DNA from: Nitrosomonas sp.
Lineage (GTDB): Bacteria; Pseudomonadota; Gammaproteobacteria; Burkholderiales; Nitrosomonadaceae
Direction of reading: 5' to 3'
NCBI GenBank assembly: GCA_028577615.1
Contig: JAJSDU010000009.1
Location: forward strand, 1 to 64,000
Length of the DNA stretch: 64,000 nucleotides
In this document: positions 55,939 to 64,000 of the stretch, in pieces
Numbering within the stretch: position 1 is the first letter of the stretch
Layout: each line of letters starts with the position of its first letter
Notes under the pieces: model-generated
Seen by the model: only the letters and a program-made list of their open reading frames with translations
What the model was told of the DNA's origin: nothing
The model's database searches: none
Program-made: the position numbers and the translations under genes

Positions 55939-56283
55939 ATGATGCATACCAAAAACTGGTTTTTTACAAGCTGTCTTATATTGATATTAGCCGGGTGCGC
56001 TGGAATTGCGCCGGTACAGACGCCGCCGGAAAAGCCGGTGATCAAGCCGCCCAAGCTTCCGCCAGGAAAATTGCAGCGACCAGCCGGACCACTGCCGCCC
56101 AGTACAAGACCCACGTATAACTTGATGGGTTATCCACCGGCTGTTCAGGAAGGCTATATCGATGGTTGCGAAACCGCGAAAAAATCGCAATGGGGTATTA
56201 AGGATATGAAACGCTATCAGTCCGATGCGCAATATCGCATGGGATGGGATGATGGTTTTTTCATCTGCGGCAGCAAACGTTAA
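55939..56283 (+). CDS. Small Pro-rich lipoprotein
   Basis: 114 residues. Lipobox LILAGC (Cys20), then a Pro-rich linker (PPEKPVIKPPKLPPGK, PAGPLPPSTRP) and a conserved-looking C-terminal part VQEGYIDGCETAKKSQWG and YRMGWDDGFFICGSKR with two cysteines. Lies between sucD and dacB, 18 bp after sucD. Function unknown. Confidence 0.75.
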   Translation: MMHTKNWFFTSCLILILAGCAGIAPVQTPPEKPVIKPPKLPPGKLQRPAGPLPPSTRPTYNLMGYPPAVQEGYIDGCETAKKSQWGIKDMKRYQSDAQYRMGWDDGFFICGSKR

Positions 56284-56299
56284 ACCGATTGTTCATGCA

Positions 56300-57760
56300 A
56301 TGCACGTGAAAAAACTGAAGTATGGCTGCATGCTGTTAGTTGTTGCAGTTTTGCAATGGCTGATACCCGGTAGTGCACTCACACAGCAGTTGCCTGAGGC
56401 ACTGAAGCGAAAATTCGAGCAGACTGGTATTCCTGAAGCAGCACTGGGAATCTATATTCATCAGATTGCTGCGGAACAGCCAATTATAGCAGTGAATGCG
56501 GATGTGGCAATGAATCCGGCATCCGTGATGAAACTGGTGACGACCTATGCCGGCCTTGAAATACTCGGTCCCGCATATTCATGGCAAACTGTCCTGTACG
56601 CACATGGCAAAATCACCAATGGTGTTTTGCATGGTGATCTGGTGATCAAGGGGTATGGTGACCCCAAGCTTGATTTGGAAAATTTCTGGCTGCTGATTCA
56701 CCGGTTGCGTCATACCGGGCTTAACCAGATTACCGGTAATCTGATTCTGGATCATACTTATTATGATATTCCGCAGGGTGATCCCGGTGCGTTCGATGGT
56801 CAACCGCATAGAACCTATAATATCCTGCCCGAAGCATTGCTGATTAATTACCGTTCAACCGAATTGCATTTTATACCGGATGCGGAAACTCAATCGGTCA
56901 GGATCGTTGCCGATCCCATTCCCGATTCGGTGATGCTGGTGAATAATGTAAAAATGACCGATACCACCTGCAGCGGTGACTGGCGCAATGGCGTTGCTGT
57001 TGATGTTCAACCTGGCCAGGATACGCGCGGCACTGCACTGATTGCCGTCAATGGCACGTATTCAGTACGATGCGGCCGGCAATCCATATTGCTTGGCCTG
57101 CATGACAGCGCGACATACACGCGTGAACTGTTCAGGCGTTTGTGGCAACAGCAAGGGGGCGTGTTCAAGGGTGATGTTTTTCTGGGCGCTGCTCCGGGCG
57201 GGTTGACGCCGATCAAGGTTTATCATTCCCCGCCCTTGGCCGACATTATCCGGGGCATCAATAAATTCAGCAACAACATCGCCGCACGGCAATTATATTT
57301 GACGCTGGGCACAGCCGGATCGACGCACAGGAATCAATCTCCCGCGACACTTGACAAGTCGGAGGAAGCACTTAAGCGCTGGCTGGCTTCAAAACAGTTG
57401 TTTTTCCCCGAACTCGTTATCGAGAATGGTTCCGGATTATCACGAATTGAGCGCATCAGCACCCGGCATATGGGACAGCTGTTACTCGCCGCATTTAAAA
57501 GTCCGGTGATGCCGGAATTCATTGCGTCAATGCCGATTGCCGCTGTTGACGGAACGATGAGAAACCGGTTGCATGGCACGGCAGTCAGTGGGCTTGCGCA
57601 TATTAAAACGGGCTCGCTTAATCATGTCAGAGCGCTCGCGGGTTATATGCTGGATAAATCCGGACAGCGTGTTATCGTAGTAATTTTCGTCAACCATGCG
57701 CTTGCTGCGCAGTCGCGCGCTGCCATGGACGCAGTATTGCAGTGGGTTTATGAACGATGA
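56300..57760 (+). CDS. dacB: D-alanyl-D-alanine carboxypeptidase/endopeptidase (PBP4)
   Basis: 486 residues from ATG 56300. Signal peptide, then the penicillin-binding motifs SxxK in NPASVMKL (about 73), SxN in KFSNNIA and KTG in AHIKTGSLN. The large insert after SxxK is typical of PBP4. Trims peptidoglycan cross-links in the periplasm. Confidence 0.94.
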   Translation: MHVKKLKYGCMLLVVAVLQWLIPGSALTQQLPEALKRKFEQTGIPEAALGIYIHQIAAEQPIIAVNADVAMNPASVMKLVTTYAGLEILGPAYSWQTVLYAHGKITNGVLHGDLVIKGYGDPKLDLENFWLLIHRLRHTGLNQITGNLILDHTYYDIPQGDPGAFDGQPHRTYNILPEALLINYRSTELHFIPDAETQSVRIVADPIPDSVMLVNNVKMTDTTCSGDWRNGVAVDVQPGQDTRGTALIAVNGTYSVRCGRQSILLGLHDSATYTRELFRRLWQQQGGVFKGDVFLGAAPGGLTPIKVYHSPPLADIIRGINKFSNNIAARQLYLTLGTAGSTHRNQSPATLDKSEEALKRWLASKQLFFPELVIENGSGLSRIERISTRHMGQLLLAAFKSPVMPEFIASMPIAAVDGTMRNRLHGTAVSGLAHIKTGSLNHVRALAGYMLDKSGQRVIVVIFVNHALAAQSRAAMDAVLQWVYER

Positions 57761-57821
57761 TTTTAAAAAAGCGTTCATTGTTTAATAGTTTAACTTTATG
57801 TGATAATAAACGGTTCCATTA

Positions 57822-59267
57822 ATGAATACGAATGAATACCGTTCAATCAGACTGATGCAAAAAACGTTATACGACAAGCTCTGGGATCAACATGTTGTGC
57901 ATGCCGAATCGGATGAAGTCAATGGCATGGTGTTGCTTTATATCGACCGTCATCTTGTGCATGAAGTGACCAGCCCGCAGGCATTTGAAAGCCTTAAAAT
58001 GGCGGGTCGCAAGCCTTGGCGCGTCGATTCGATTCTTGCCGTGGCGGATCATAATGTACCAACAACGGATCGTGCGCATGGCATCAGCGACCCAATCTCG
58101 CGTTTGCAGATCGATACCCTGGATCAGAATTGCGCTGCACTGGGTATAACGGAATTTAAGATGAACGATCAGCGTCAGGGTATCGTTCATGTTATCGGTC
58201 CCGAACAGGGTGCTACTTTACCTGGCATGACCGTGGTTTGCGGCGATTCACATACCAGTACGCATGGCGCTTTCGGATGTCTGGCTTTTGGTATCGGCAC
58301 ATCAGAAGTCGAGCATGTGCTGGCTACGCAATGCTTGGTCACTCAAAAGTCCAAATCGATGCGTATCGCTGTTGAAGGTGAGCTCGGCCTGGGCGTAACG
58401 GCCAAGGACATCGCGTTGGCGATTATCGGCGAGATCGGTACGGCGGGTGGTACAGGCTATGCGATTGAGTTTGCCGGCAGCGCGATTGAGGCGTTGAGCA
58501 TGGAAGGCCGGATGACGTTGTGTAACATGGCCATTGAAGCCGGTGCGCGTGCAGGAATGGTGGCTGTTGATGAAACCACGATCAGCTATATCAAAGGCAG
58601 GCCTTTTGCGCCGCAAGGCGAATTGTGGGATCGAGCCGTCAAGTACTGGAGAACATTGCGTAGCGATCCCGGCGCCGCATTCGACAGAACACTCGTGATC
58701 GATGCTGCCGGCATCCGGCCACAAGTCACCTGGGGCACTTCCCCGGAAATGGTAACCACGATCGACGGATTTGTTCCCAATCCCGCCGACGTGACCGATA
58801 CAATCAAGCGCCAGGATATGGAGAAAGCATTGCAGTATATGGGACTGGAACCTGGAATGGCTATTCAGTCGATAACCATTGATAAAGTATTCATCGGCTC
58901 ATGCACGAATTCGCGCATCGAAGATTTGCGTGCAGCTGCGCAAGTAGTCAGCGGCAAGCATGTGGCGCCTTCCGTTAAACTGGCTCTGGTTGTGCCCGGT
59001 TCAGGTCTGGTAAAACATCAGGCGGAACAGGAAGGACTGGATAAAATCTTTTTGGCGGCCGGTTTTGAATGGCGGGAACCGGGATGTTCGATGTGCCTGG
59101 CGATGAATGACGACCGATTGAATAAAGGCGAGCGTTGCGCATCGACATCCAATCGTAATTTTGAAGGCAGGCAGGGACCGGGCGGACGAACACATCTTGT
59201 CAGTCCGGCAATGGCGGCTGCAGCCGCCATTGCCGGACGCGTTGTTGATGTTAGAACGTTGAATTAG
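57822..59267 (+). CDS. leuC: 3-isopropylmalate dehydratase, large subunit
   Basis: 481 residues; ATG 57855 ([15 protein letters not shown]) is an alternative start that fits family lengths better. [4Fe-4S] ligands in [13 protein letters not shown] and GCSMCLAMN. With LeuD it isomerises isopropylmalate in leucine synthesis. First gene of the leu/asd cluster. Confidence 0.95.
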   Translation: MNTNEYRSIRLMQKTLYDKLWDQHVVHAESDEVNGMVLLYIDRHLVHEVTSPQAFESLKMAGRKPWRVDSILAVADHNVPTTDRAHGISDPISRLQIDTLDQNCAALGITEFKMNDQRQGIVHVIGPEQGATLPGMTVVCGDSHTSTHGAFGCLAFGIGTSEVEHVLATQCLVTQKSKSMRIAVEGELGLGVTAKDIALAIIGEIGTAGGTGYAIEFAGSAIEALSMEGRMTLCNMAIEAGARAGMVAVDETTISYIKGRPFAPQGELWDRAVKYWRTLRSDPGAAFDRTLVIDAAGIRPQVTWGTSPEMVTTIDGFVPNPADVTDTIKRQDMEKALQYMGLEPGMAIQSITIDKVFIGSCTNSRIEDLRAAAQVVSGKHVAPSVKLALVVPGSGLVKHQAEQEGLDKIFLAAGFEWREPGCSMCLAMNDDRLNKGERCASTSNRNFEGRQGPGGRTHLVSPAMAAAAAIAGRVVDVRTLN

Positions 59268-59307
59268 GGGTTTTATTTTTTTATTATTATTTTTTGAGGC
59301 AAAAATT

Positions 59308-59433
59308 ATGAAACCAGTAACCATTATACTTTCTTTATTCATAGCCATCGGTTTATCAGCCTGCAACACCATGGCGGGTCTTGGCAAGGATATCCAGCAA
59401 GGTGGGGAAGCCTTGGAGCGCACTGCACAATAA
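59308..59433 (+). CDS. Entericidin-like micro-lipoprotein
   Basis: 41 residues: [19 protein letters not shown] with lipobox (Cys19), then [22 protein letters not shown], the entericidin A/B pattern. GAGGC precedes the ATG. Sits between leuC and leuD, a placement common in betaproteobacteria. Confidence 0.85.
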   Translation: MKPVTIILSLFIAIGLSACNTMAGLGKDIQQGGEALERTAQ

Positions 59434-59444
59434 ATCACTTACTG

Positions 59445-60086
59445 ATGAAAAAATTTCAAACCTTTACTGGCATCGTTGCGCCGCTTGACCGTGCGAATGT
59501 GGATACGGATGCCATTATTCCCAAGCAATTTCTCAAATCGATCAAACGTTCCGGTTTTGGCGTCAATCTGTTTGATGAATGGCGCTATCTGGATCATGGC
59601 GAGCCGGGCATGGATGTGTCAAAGCGGCAGATTAACCCGGATTTTGTTTTAAATCAGAAACGCTACCAGGGCGCGCAAATATTACTGGCGCGTGATAATT
59701 TTGGTTGCGGCTCCAGTCGCGAGCATGCGCCCTGGGCGTTGCAGGACTACGGCTTTAAGGTCATTATTGCACCGAGTTTTGCAGATATATTTTTTAATAA
59801 TTGCTTTAAGATCGGCCTGCTGCCGATAACGCTGGATCATACGCTGATGAATCGGTTATTCAATGCAGTGAATGCAGTCGAAAATTATGCTCTGACAGTG
59901 GATTTGGCGTCGCAGGCGTTGACAACGCCAGATGGTGAACAATTTACATTTGCAGTGGATGCCTTTCGCAAGCATTGCCTGCTCAATGGTCTGGATGAGA
60001 TCGGTTTGACGCTGCAACACGCCGAGAAGATAAAGCAATTCGAGCAAAAACGACGTGCAGAACAGCCCTGGTTGTTTGATATATAA
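59445..60086 (+). CDS. leuD: 3-isopropylmalate dehydratase, small subunit
   Basis: 213 residues. Begins [20 protein letters not shown] and contains [16 protein letters not shown], the swivel-domain signature. Partner of LeuC. Confidence 0.95.
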   Translation: MKKFQTFTGIVAPLDRANVDTDAIIPKQFLKSIKRSGFGVNLFDEWRYLDHGEPGMDVSKRQINPDFVLNQKRYQGAQILLARDNFGCGSSREHAPWALQDYGFKVIIAPSFADIFFNNCFKIGLLPITLDHTLMNRLFNAVNAVENYALTVDLASQALTTPDGEQFTFAVDAFRKHCLLNGLDEIGLTLQHAEKIKQFEQKRRAEQPWLFDI

Positions 60087-60090
60087 ATAT

Positions 60091-61158
60091 ATGACCATGA
60101 ACATTGCTATTTTAGCGGGCGACGGTATCGGCCCGGAAATTGTTACACAGGCCGTGCGTGTGCTCGATGCATTGAGATCCGATGGACTGGGCATAACACT
60201 CGAAAGCGGACTGATTGGCGGTTGCGCAGTCGATGCCACGGGAGAACCTTATCCCGAAACGACGCATCAACTGGCTTTGCAGGCCGATGCCATTCTGCTT
60301 GGCGCGGTCGGTGGCCCTAAATACGATGCTCTGCCTCGCGCGCAGCGCCCCGAAAAAGGATTGCTCGCCATTCGCAAGGCATTAAATCTGTTTGCCAATC
60401 TACGCCCGGCGATTCTGTATCCCGAACTTGCGGCAGCCTCCAGTTTGAAAGCGGAAATTGTTTCCAATCTGGATATTTTGATTGTGCGGGAATTAACCGG
60501 CGATATTTACTTTGGCGAGCCGCGTGGCATTGAAATACGTGATGGCCAGCGTGTCGGTTATAACACCATGATTTACAGTGAAACAGAAATTCAGCGAATT
60601 GCTCATGTGGCTTTTCAGGCAGCGCAAAAACGAAAACGCTCACTGTGCTCTGTGGACAAAATGAATGTTCTGGAATGCACCCAATTATGGCGGGATGTGG
60701 TTGAAGAAGTCAGTAAGGATTATCCCGATGTCACATTGTCACATATGCTGGTGGATAATGCGGCGATGCAGTTGGTGCGCAATCCGAGGCAATTTGATGT
60801 GATTGTTACCGGAAACATGTTTGGCGATATTCTGTCTGATGAAGCGTCCATGCTGACAGGGTCTATCGGCATGCTGCCTTCGGCTTCGCTTGATAGTAAT
60901 AACAAGGGCTTATATGAACCCATTCATGGCTCGGCACCGGATATTGCAGGACAGGATGTAGCCAATCCACTTGCAGCGATTCTCTCGGTTGCCATGATGC
61001 TGCGCTATACGTTTAATCAGGAAGAAGCGGCGCAACGTATTGAGAATGCTGTCAGGAATGTTCTGGCGCAGGGACTGCGGACACGTGATATTGTCGGTGA
61101 TGGCTTGCAAATCCTCGGAACACGGGCAATGGGTGATGCGGTGTTGTCTCACCTATAA
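60091..61158 (+). CDS. leuB: 3-isopropylmalate dehydrogenase
   Basis: 355 residues from ATG 60091 (or 60097), 4 bp after leuD. NAD-dependent oxidative decarboxylation in leucine synthesis. Visible: [60 protein letters not shown]. Confidence 0.95.
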   Translation: MTMNIAILAGDGIGPEIVTQAVRVLDALRSDGLGITLESGLIGGCAVDATGEPYPETTHQLALQADAILLGAVGGPKYDALPRAQRPEKGLLAIRKALNLFANLRPAILYPELAAASSLKAEIVSNLDILIVRELTGDIYFGEPRGIEIRDGQRVGYNTMIYSETEIQRIAHVAFQAAQKRKRSLCSVDKMNVLECTQLWRDVVEEVSKDYPDVTLSHMLVDNAAMQLVRNPRQFDVIVTGNMFGDILSDEASMLTGSIGMLPSASLDSNNKGLYEPIHGSAPDIAGQDVANPLAAILSVAMMLRYTFNQEEAAQRIENAVRNVLAQGLRTRDIVGDGLQILGTRAMGDAVLSHL

Positions 61159-61237
61159 CAACAGAAATTCTGTAACCAGAGTCGTTCTGATGCATGTGCG
61201 CATCTTTTATTTTTGAATTTTTGAAGACAGGTAAATA

Positions 61238-62350
61238 ATGAAACAGGTTGGTTTTGTCGGTTGGCGCGGTATGGTAGGTTCTGTTCTGATGCAGCGTATG
61301 CGCGAAGAGGATGACTTTTCCTTGATTGATCCCGTATTTTTTTCTACGTCGCAGCAAGGTGGTAGCGGACCAGATATTGGCAAAGTAATTCCTCCACTCA
61401 AAGATGCTTATGACTTATCCGCATTAGCTGAGATGGACATGATTATTACCTGCCAGGGCGGCGACTACACTAACAAAGTAGTTAAGGAATTACGTAAATC
61501 AGGATGGCAGGGCTATTGGATTGATGCAGCATCAGCCTTACGAATGGATGATGATGCTGTCATTATCCTTGATCCAGTCAATAAACCGGTGATCGAACAG
61601 GCATTACATAATGGTATAAAAAATTATATCGGTGGTAATTGTACTGTCAGCCTGATGTTAATGGCTGTAGGTGGCCTGATAGAAAAAGGTCTGGTGGAAT
61701 GGGTTAATGTAATGACCTATCAGGCGGCATCAGGCGCCGGTGCGCGCAATATGCGTGAATTACTGCAACAGATGGGTGAAGCGCATCGTGTTGCCAAGGA
61801 CTTGCTCGACAATCCGGCATCAAGCATACTCGATATCGATCGGGAAGTTGCTGGTACGTTACGCGATAAGAATTTTCCTGTTGAGAATTTTGGCGTGCCA
61901 TTGGCTGGAAGCCTTATTCCCTGGATCGATAAAGCGGTGGCGAATGGTCAAAGCCGTGAAGAATGGAAAGGACTGGCGGAAACCAATAAGATTATGGGCA
62001 AAAAAGATCATCCGATTCCTGTCGATGGAACCTGTGTCAGGATCGGCGCCATGCGGTGTCATAGCCAGGCATTGACCATGAAGTTAAAAAAGAATATCCC
62101 GCTGGATGAAATTGAAGACATTATCGCAAGCGCCAATGACTGGGTGCAGGTCATACCGAATGAAAGAGAAGCGACAACGACGAAGTTAACGCCGGCAGCA
62201 GTAACCGGATCGTTAACGATACCTGTCGGGCGGATTCGGAAATTAGCCATGGGCGACGAATATTTAACCGCATTCACAGTCGGCGATCAATTGCTTTGGG
62301 GTGCTGCGGAACCTCTCCGTCGAATGCTCAGAATTCTTGTTCAACATTAA
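61238..62350 (+). CDS. asd: Aspartate-semialdehyde dehydrogenase
   Basis: 370 residues. [18 protein letters not shown] at the N-terminus, catalytic Cys in [11 protein letters not shown] (about 134), and [13 protein letters not shown]. Common step to lysine, threonine, methionine and diaminopimelate. The proteobacterial long form. Confidence 0.95.
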   Translation: MKQVGFVGWRGMVGSVLMQRMREEDDFSLIDPVFFSTSQQGGSGPDIGKVIPPLKDAYDLSALAEMDMIITCQGGDYTNKVVKELRKSGWQGYWIDAASALRMDDDAVIILDPVNKPVIEQALHNGIKNYIGGNCTVSLMLMAVGGLIEKGLVEWVNVMTYQAASGAGARNMRELLQQMGEAHRVAKDLLDNPASSILDIDREVAGTLRDKNFPVENFGVPLAGSLIPWIDKAVANGQSREEWKGLAETNKIMGKKDHPIPVDGTCVRIGAMRCHSQALTMKLKKNIPLDEIEDIIASANDWVQVIPNEREATTTKLTPAAVTGSLTIPVGRIRKLAMGDEYLTAFTVGDQLLWGAAEPLRRMLRILVQH

Positions 62351-62454
62351 ATTTAAACAGTTATTGACTGATTAATAAGACGAATGTTATTGTCTTATCA
62401 CAAAACCCGGCTTAGTTTCCTTTGAATTAACCGGTAATTCGAAGGGTATTTAGT

Positions 62455-62477
62455 TCATGCGCTGAACAAGCGCATGA
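62455..62477. other. Hairpin TCATGCGCT-gaaca-AGCGCATGA between asd and fimV
   Basis: Perfect 9-bp stem, no following T run, so it is not a classical terminator. 45 bp before fimV; may act in the fimV leader. Confidence 0.45.
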
Positions 62478-62522
62478 TAGGCTTTCAGCTATTTTCTATT
62501 GTGAACTAGAGAGAGGTCTTTT

Positions 62523-64000
62523 GTGTACACTTCTTTTGTTAGAGCGTGTTTTCTACTATTCGTCTTCATTCTGTCATTTTCAGCGCATGCAGCAGGGCTG
62601 GGCAGGCTGACAATCAATTCTGCTTTAGGGCAACCTTTTAATGCGGAAATTGATCTGGTCACTGTCAACGCAGAAGACCTCTCCTCTCTCACCGCAAGCA
62701 TTGCCTCACTCGAAGCCTATGCGCAGGCCGGCGTACACTACGAGCCTTTTTTTTCCGCTTTCAAACTTTCGATAGAGCCTCGCACGAATGGCGAGTCTTA
62801 TATCAAGCTTACCTCGCCCCAGGCAATTAATGAACCTTTTCTTAATCTGCTGGTGGAATTAAACTGGTCTTCCGGCCGCTTACTGCGTGAATATACTGTT
62901 CTGCTGGATCCCGTTGATACGCGAAGATCAGAACCGGTAGCACCCATTGTCCGTGCCGTACCTGAAGAATCAGCGAATTCCAACAGCATGGCTGGCACCG
63001 TCAGGACGGAAACAGCACCGACCACTGTACGGCCTGCTGCCGAAATTCCCTTTGAGCAACCGCAGCAGCCAATCCCGGCGTCAGCTTCCCGTTTAAGCGG
63101 AAATAAATCCACCGATACAATATATGGCCCGGTTCTTCAGGGCGACACACTGTCGTCCATAGCGCGGCAGGTTAAACCTGATGGCGTCAATGTCAATCAA
63201 ATGCTTGTGGCTTTATTCAGGGCTAATCGCGAAGCTTTTATCGCGAACAACATGAATTTGCTCAGAACCGGCGCTGTGTTGAAAATACCCGATGTCGAAG
63301 GAGCAAACGCCATTACCAGGCAACAGGCAGACACTGAAGTTAAATTACAGGTCAGTAACTGGCATAAATACCGACAGAATCTCGCACGGACTGCACAGCA
63401 GTCGCAAGAGCAGACAGCATTAAAGCAGACCGATTCAGGGCAAATCACAACAACATTAAATGATACCGCTATATCTTCACGTGAAAATCCTCAAGAAGTA
63501 TTGCGGTTATCCAGCGGAGCGCACATATCGGATTCGACCGCTCCATCCGGCGAAAGTGCGGCGCAGCGCTTGCGCATGATGGAAGAAGACGCCATTGCGC
63601 GAAGCATGGCGCTAAAGGAGGCAAATGAGCGTATTGCATTGCTGGAAAAGAATATCGACAACCTGCAAAAATTGCTGTCGCTGCAGAATTCTGAATTGGC
63701 CAAAGCTCAGGCGAATGCACAAGCTCAATTGCAATCTTCTGTAACTGAAGAATCTGCAATAACGCGGCAAGATTCCGATAAACAAGCAGAGATAAAATCG
63801 ATTGAAGTGCTGACACCCCAATCGGATACGGCATATTATTCCGAATACGACCTGCTTTCAGAATTGGCTGATGAAGGTCTCGACCTGGAGGAATCTTCAC
63901 CTTCCGGGTCAGCTGAATCCATCGCATCGAATACAGCCGCAGTACCGATCGAACAAGCATTGCCAGCCGCCGCAAATTCGTTTATACAGCCGGAATCATC
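62523..64000 (+). CDS. fimV: FimV-like pilus/polarity protein (3' end outside window)
   Basis: GTG start at 62523 with GAGAGG 7 nt upstream; open to the right edge (492 residues seen). Signal peptide ending SAHA, then the FimV opening AGLGRLTINSALGQPFNAEIDL, a LysM-type segment GPVLQGDTLSSIARQVKPDG (about 200) and a coiled coil EANERIALLEKNIDNLQKLL (about 365). FimV scaffolds type IV pili and polar proteins. Placement between asd and truA is typical of betaproteobacteria. Confidence 0.92.
   Translation, partial: MYTSFVRACFLLFVFILSFSAHAAGLGRLTINSALGQPFNAEIDLVTVNAEDLSSLTASIASLEAYAQAGVHYEPFFSAFKLSIEPRTNGESYIKLTSPQAINEPFLNLLVELNWSSGRLLREYTVLLDPVDTRRSEPVAPIVRAVPEESANSNSMAGTVRTETAPTTVRPAAEIPFEQPQQPIPASASRLSGNKSTDTIYGPVLQGDTLSSIARQVKPDGVNVNQMLVALFRANREAFIANNMNLLRTGAVLKIPDVEGANAITRQQADTEVKLQVSNWHKYRQNLARTAQQSQEQTALKQTDSGQITTTLNDTAISSRENPQEVLRLSSGAHISDSTAPSGESAAQRLRMMEEDAIARSMALKEANERIALLEKNIDNLQKLLSLQNSELAKAQANAQAQLQSSVTEESAITRQDSDKQAEIKSIEVLTPQSDTAYYSEYDLLSELADEGLDLEESSPSGSAESIASNTAAVPIEQALPAAANSFIQPES

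Overview
The window reads as one contiguous stretch of a betaproteobacterial chromosome. The gene order leuC / small lipoprotein / leuD / leuB / asd / fimV and the hemH-hrcA-(divergent) nadK-recN block are typical of that class. The mix of small exported and metal-related proteins, an FNT (formate/nitrite) channel and a lithoautotroph-like AMP phosphorylase gene suggests a Nitrosomonas-like ammonia oxidiser. That genus-level call is inference: no amo, hao or RuBisCO gene lies in the window. No rRNA, tRNA or CRISPR array was seen.

Layout. 0-1.3 kb: the 3' end of an unrecognised gene, then a REP-associated tyrosine transposase (RAYT) with an inverted pair of REP palindromes in front of it. 1.4-2.1 kb: yceH. 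2.1-9.0 kb (minus strand): a guanidine-I riboswitch followed by an APC permease, two DUF1989 proteins and a biotin-dependent carboxylase. The riboswitch marks this as guanidine rather than urea metabolism. 9.2-13.8 kb: ybbP-like permease, hemW, FNT channel. 14.1-17.2 kb: an isolated ACP / FkbH-like / GNAT-like cassette. 17.2-28.2 kb: lipid and stress functions, namely a fatty-acid-hydroxylase-family protein, two small membrane proteins with a divergent cysteine-containing regulator, the cis/trans fatty acid isomerase Cti, a K+-channel/RCK protein with a DUF6394 partner, and pirin plus DoxX with a divergent LysR regulator. 28.2-35 kb: hemH, hrcA, nadK, recN and a membrane-bound spermidine-synthase-like protein.

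35-43.9 kb is the least explained part. It holds a family of 17-bp palindromes (TGCGRCA-N3-TGYCGCA), a ~280-bp imperfect tandem duplication that carries paired copies of them, the remnant of an exported protein gene, and two paralogous exported proteins whose predicted mature ends start with His and resemble YcnI/DUF1775 copper proteins. A third exported protein also starts with His. Then come a frameshifted TlpA-like thioredoxin, a DUF4266 lipoprotein ending in a Gly/Cys tail, a 925-residue DUF3570 protein that appears fused to a second His/Met-rich barrel, and an ApbE flavinyltransferase. I propose an uncharacterised, possibly copper-related, outer-envelope system under one regulator.

43.9-49.9 kb: small exported proteins, a lactate/malate dehydrogenase-family enzyme, 1-Cys peroxiredoxin, a YjfB-like peptide, a natural polyhistidine protein and an endonuclease/exonuclease/phosphatase-family protein. 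50-64 kb: an AMP-phosphorylase-type enzyme with a PRPP synthetase, an rRNA methyltransferase, sucCD, dacB, and the leucine/aspartate block ending in a truncated fimV at the right edge.
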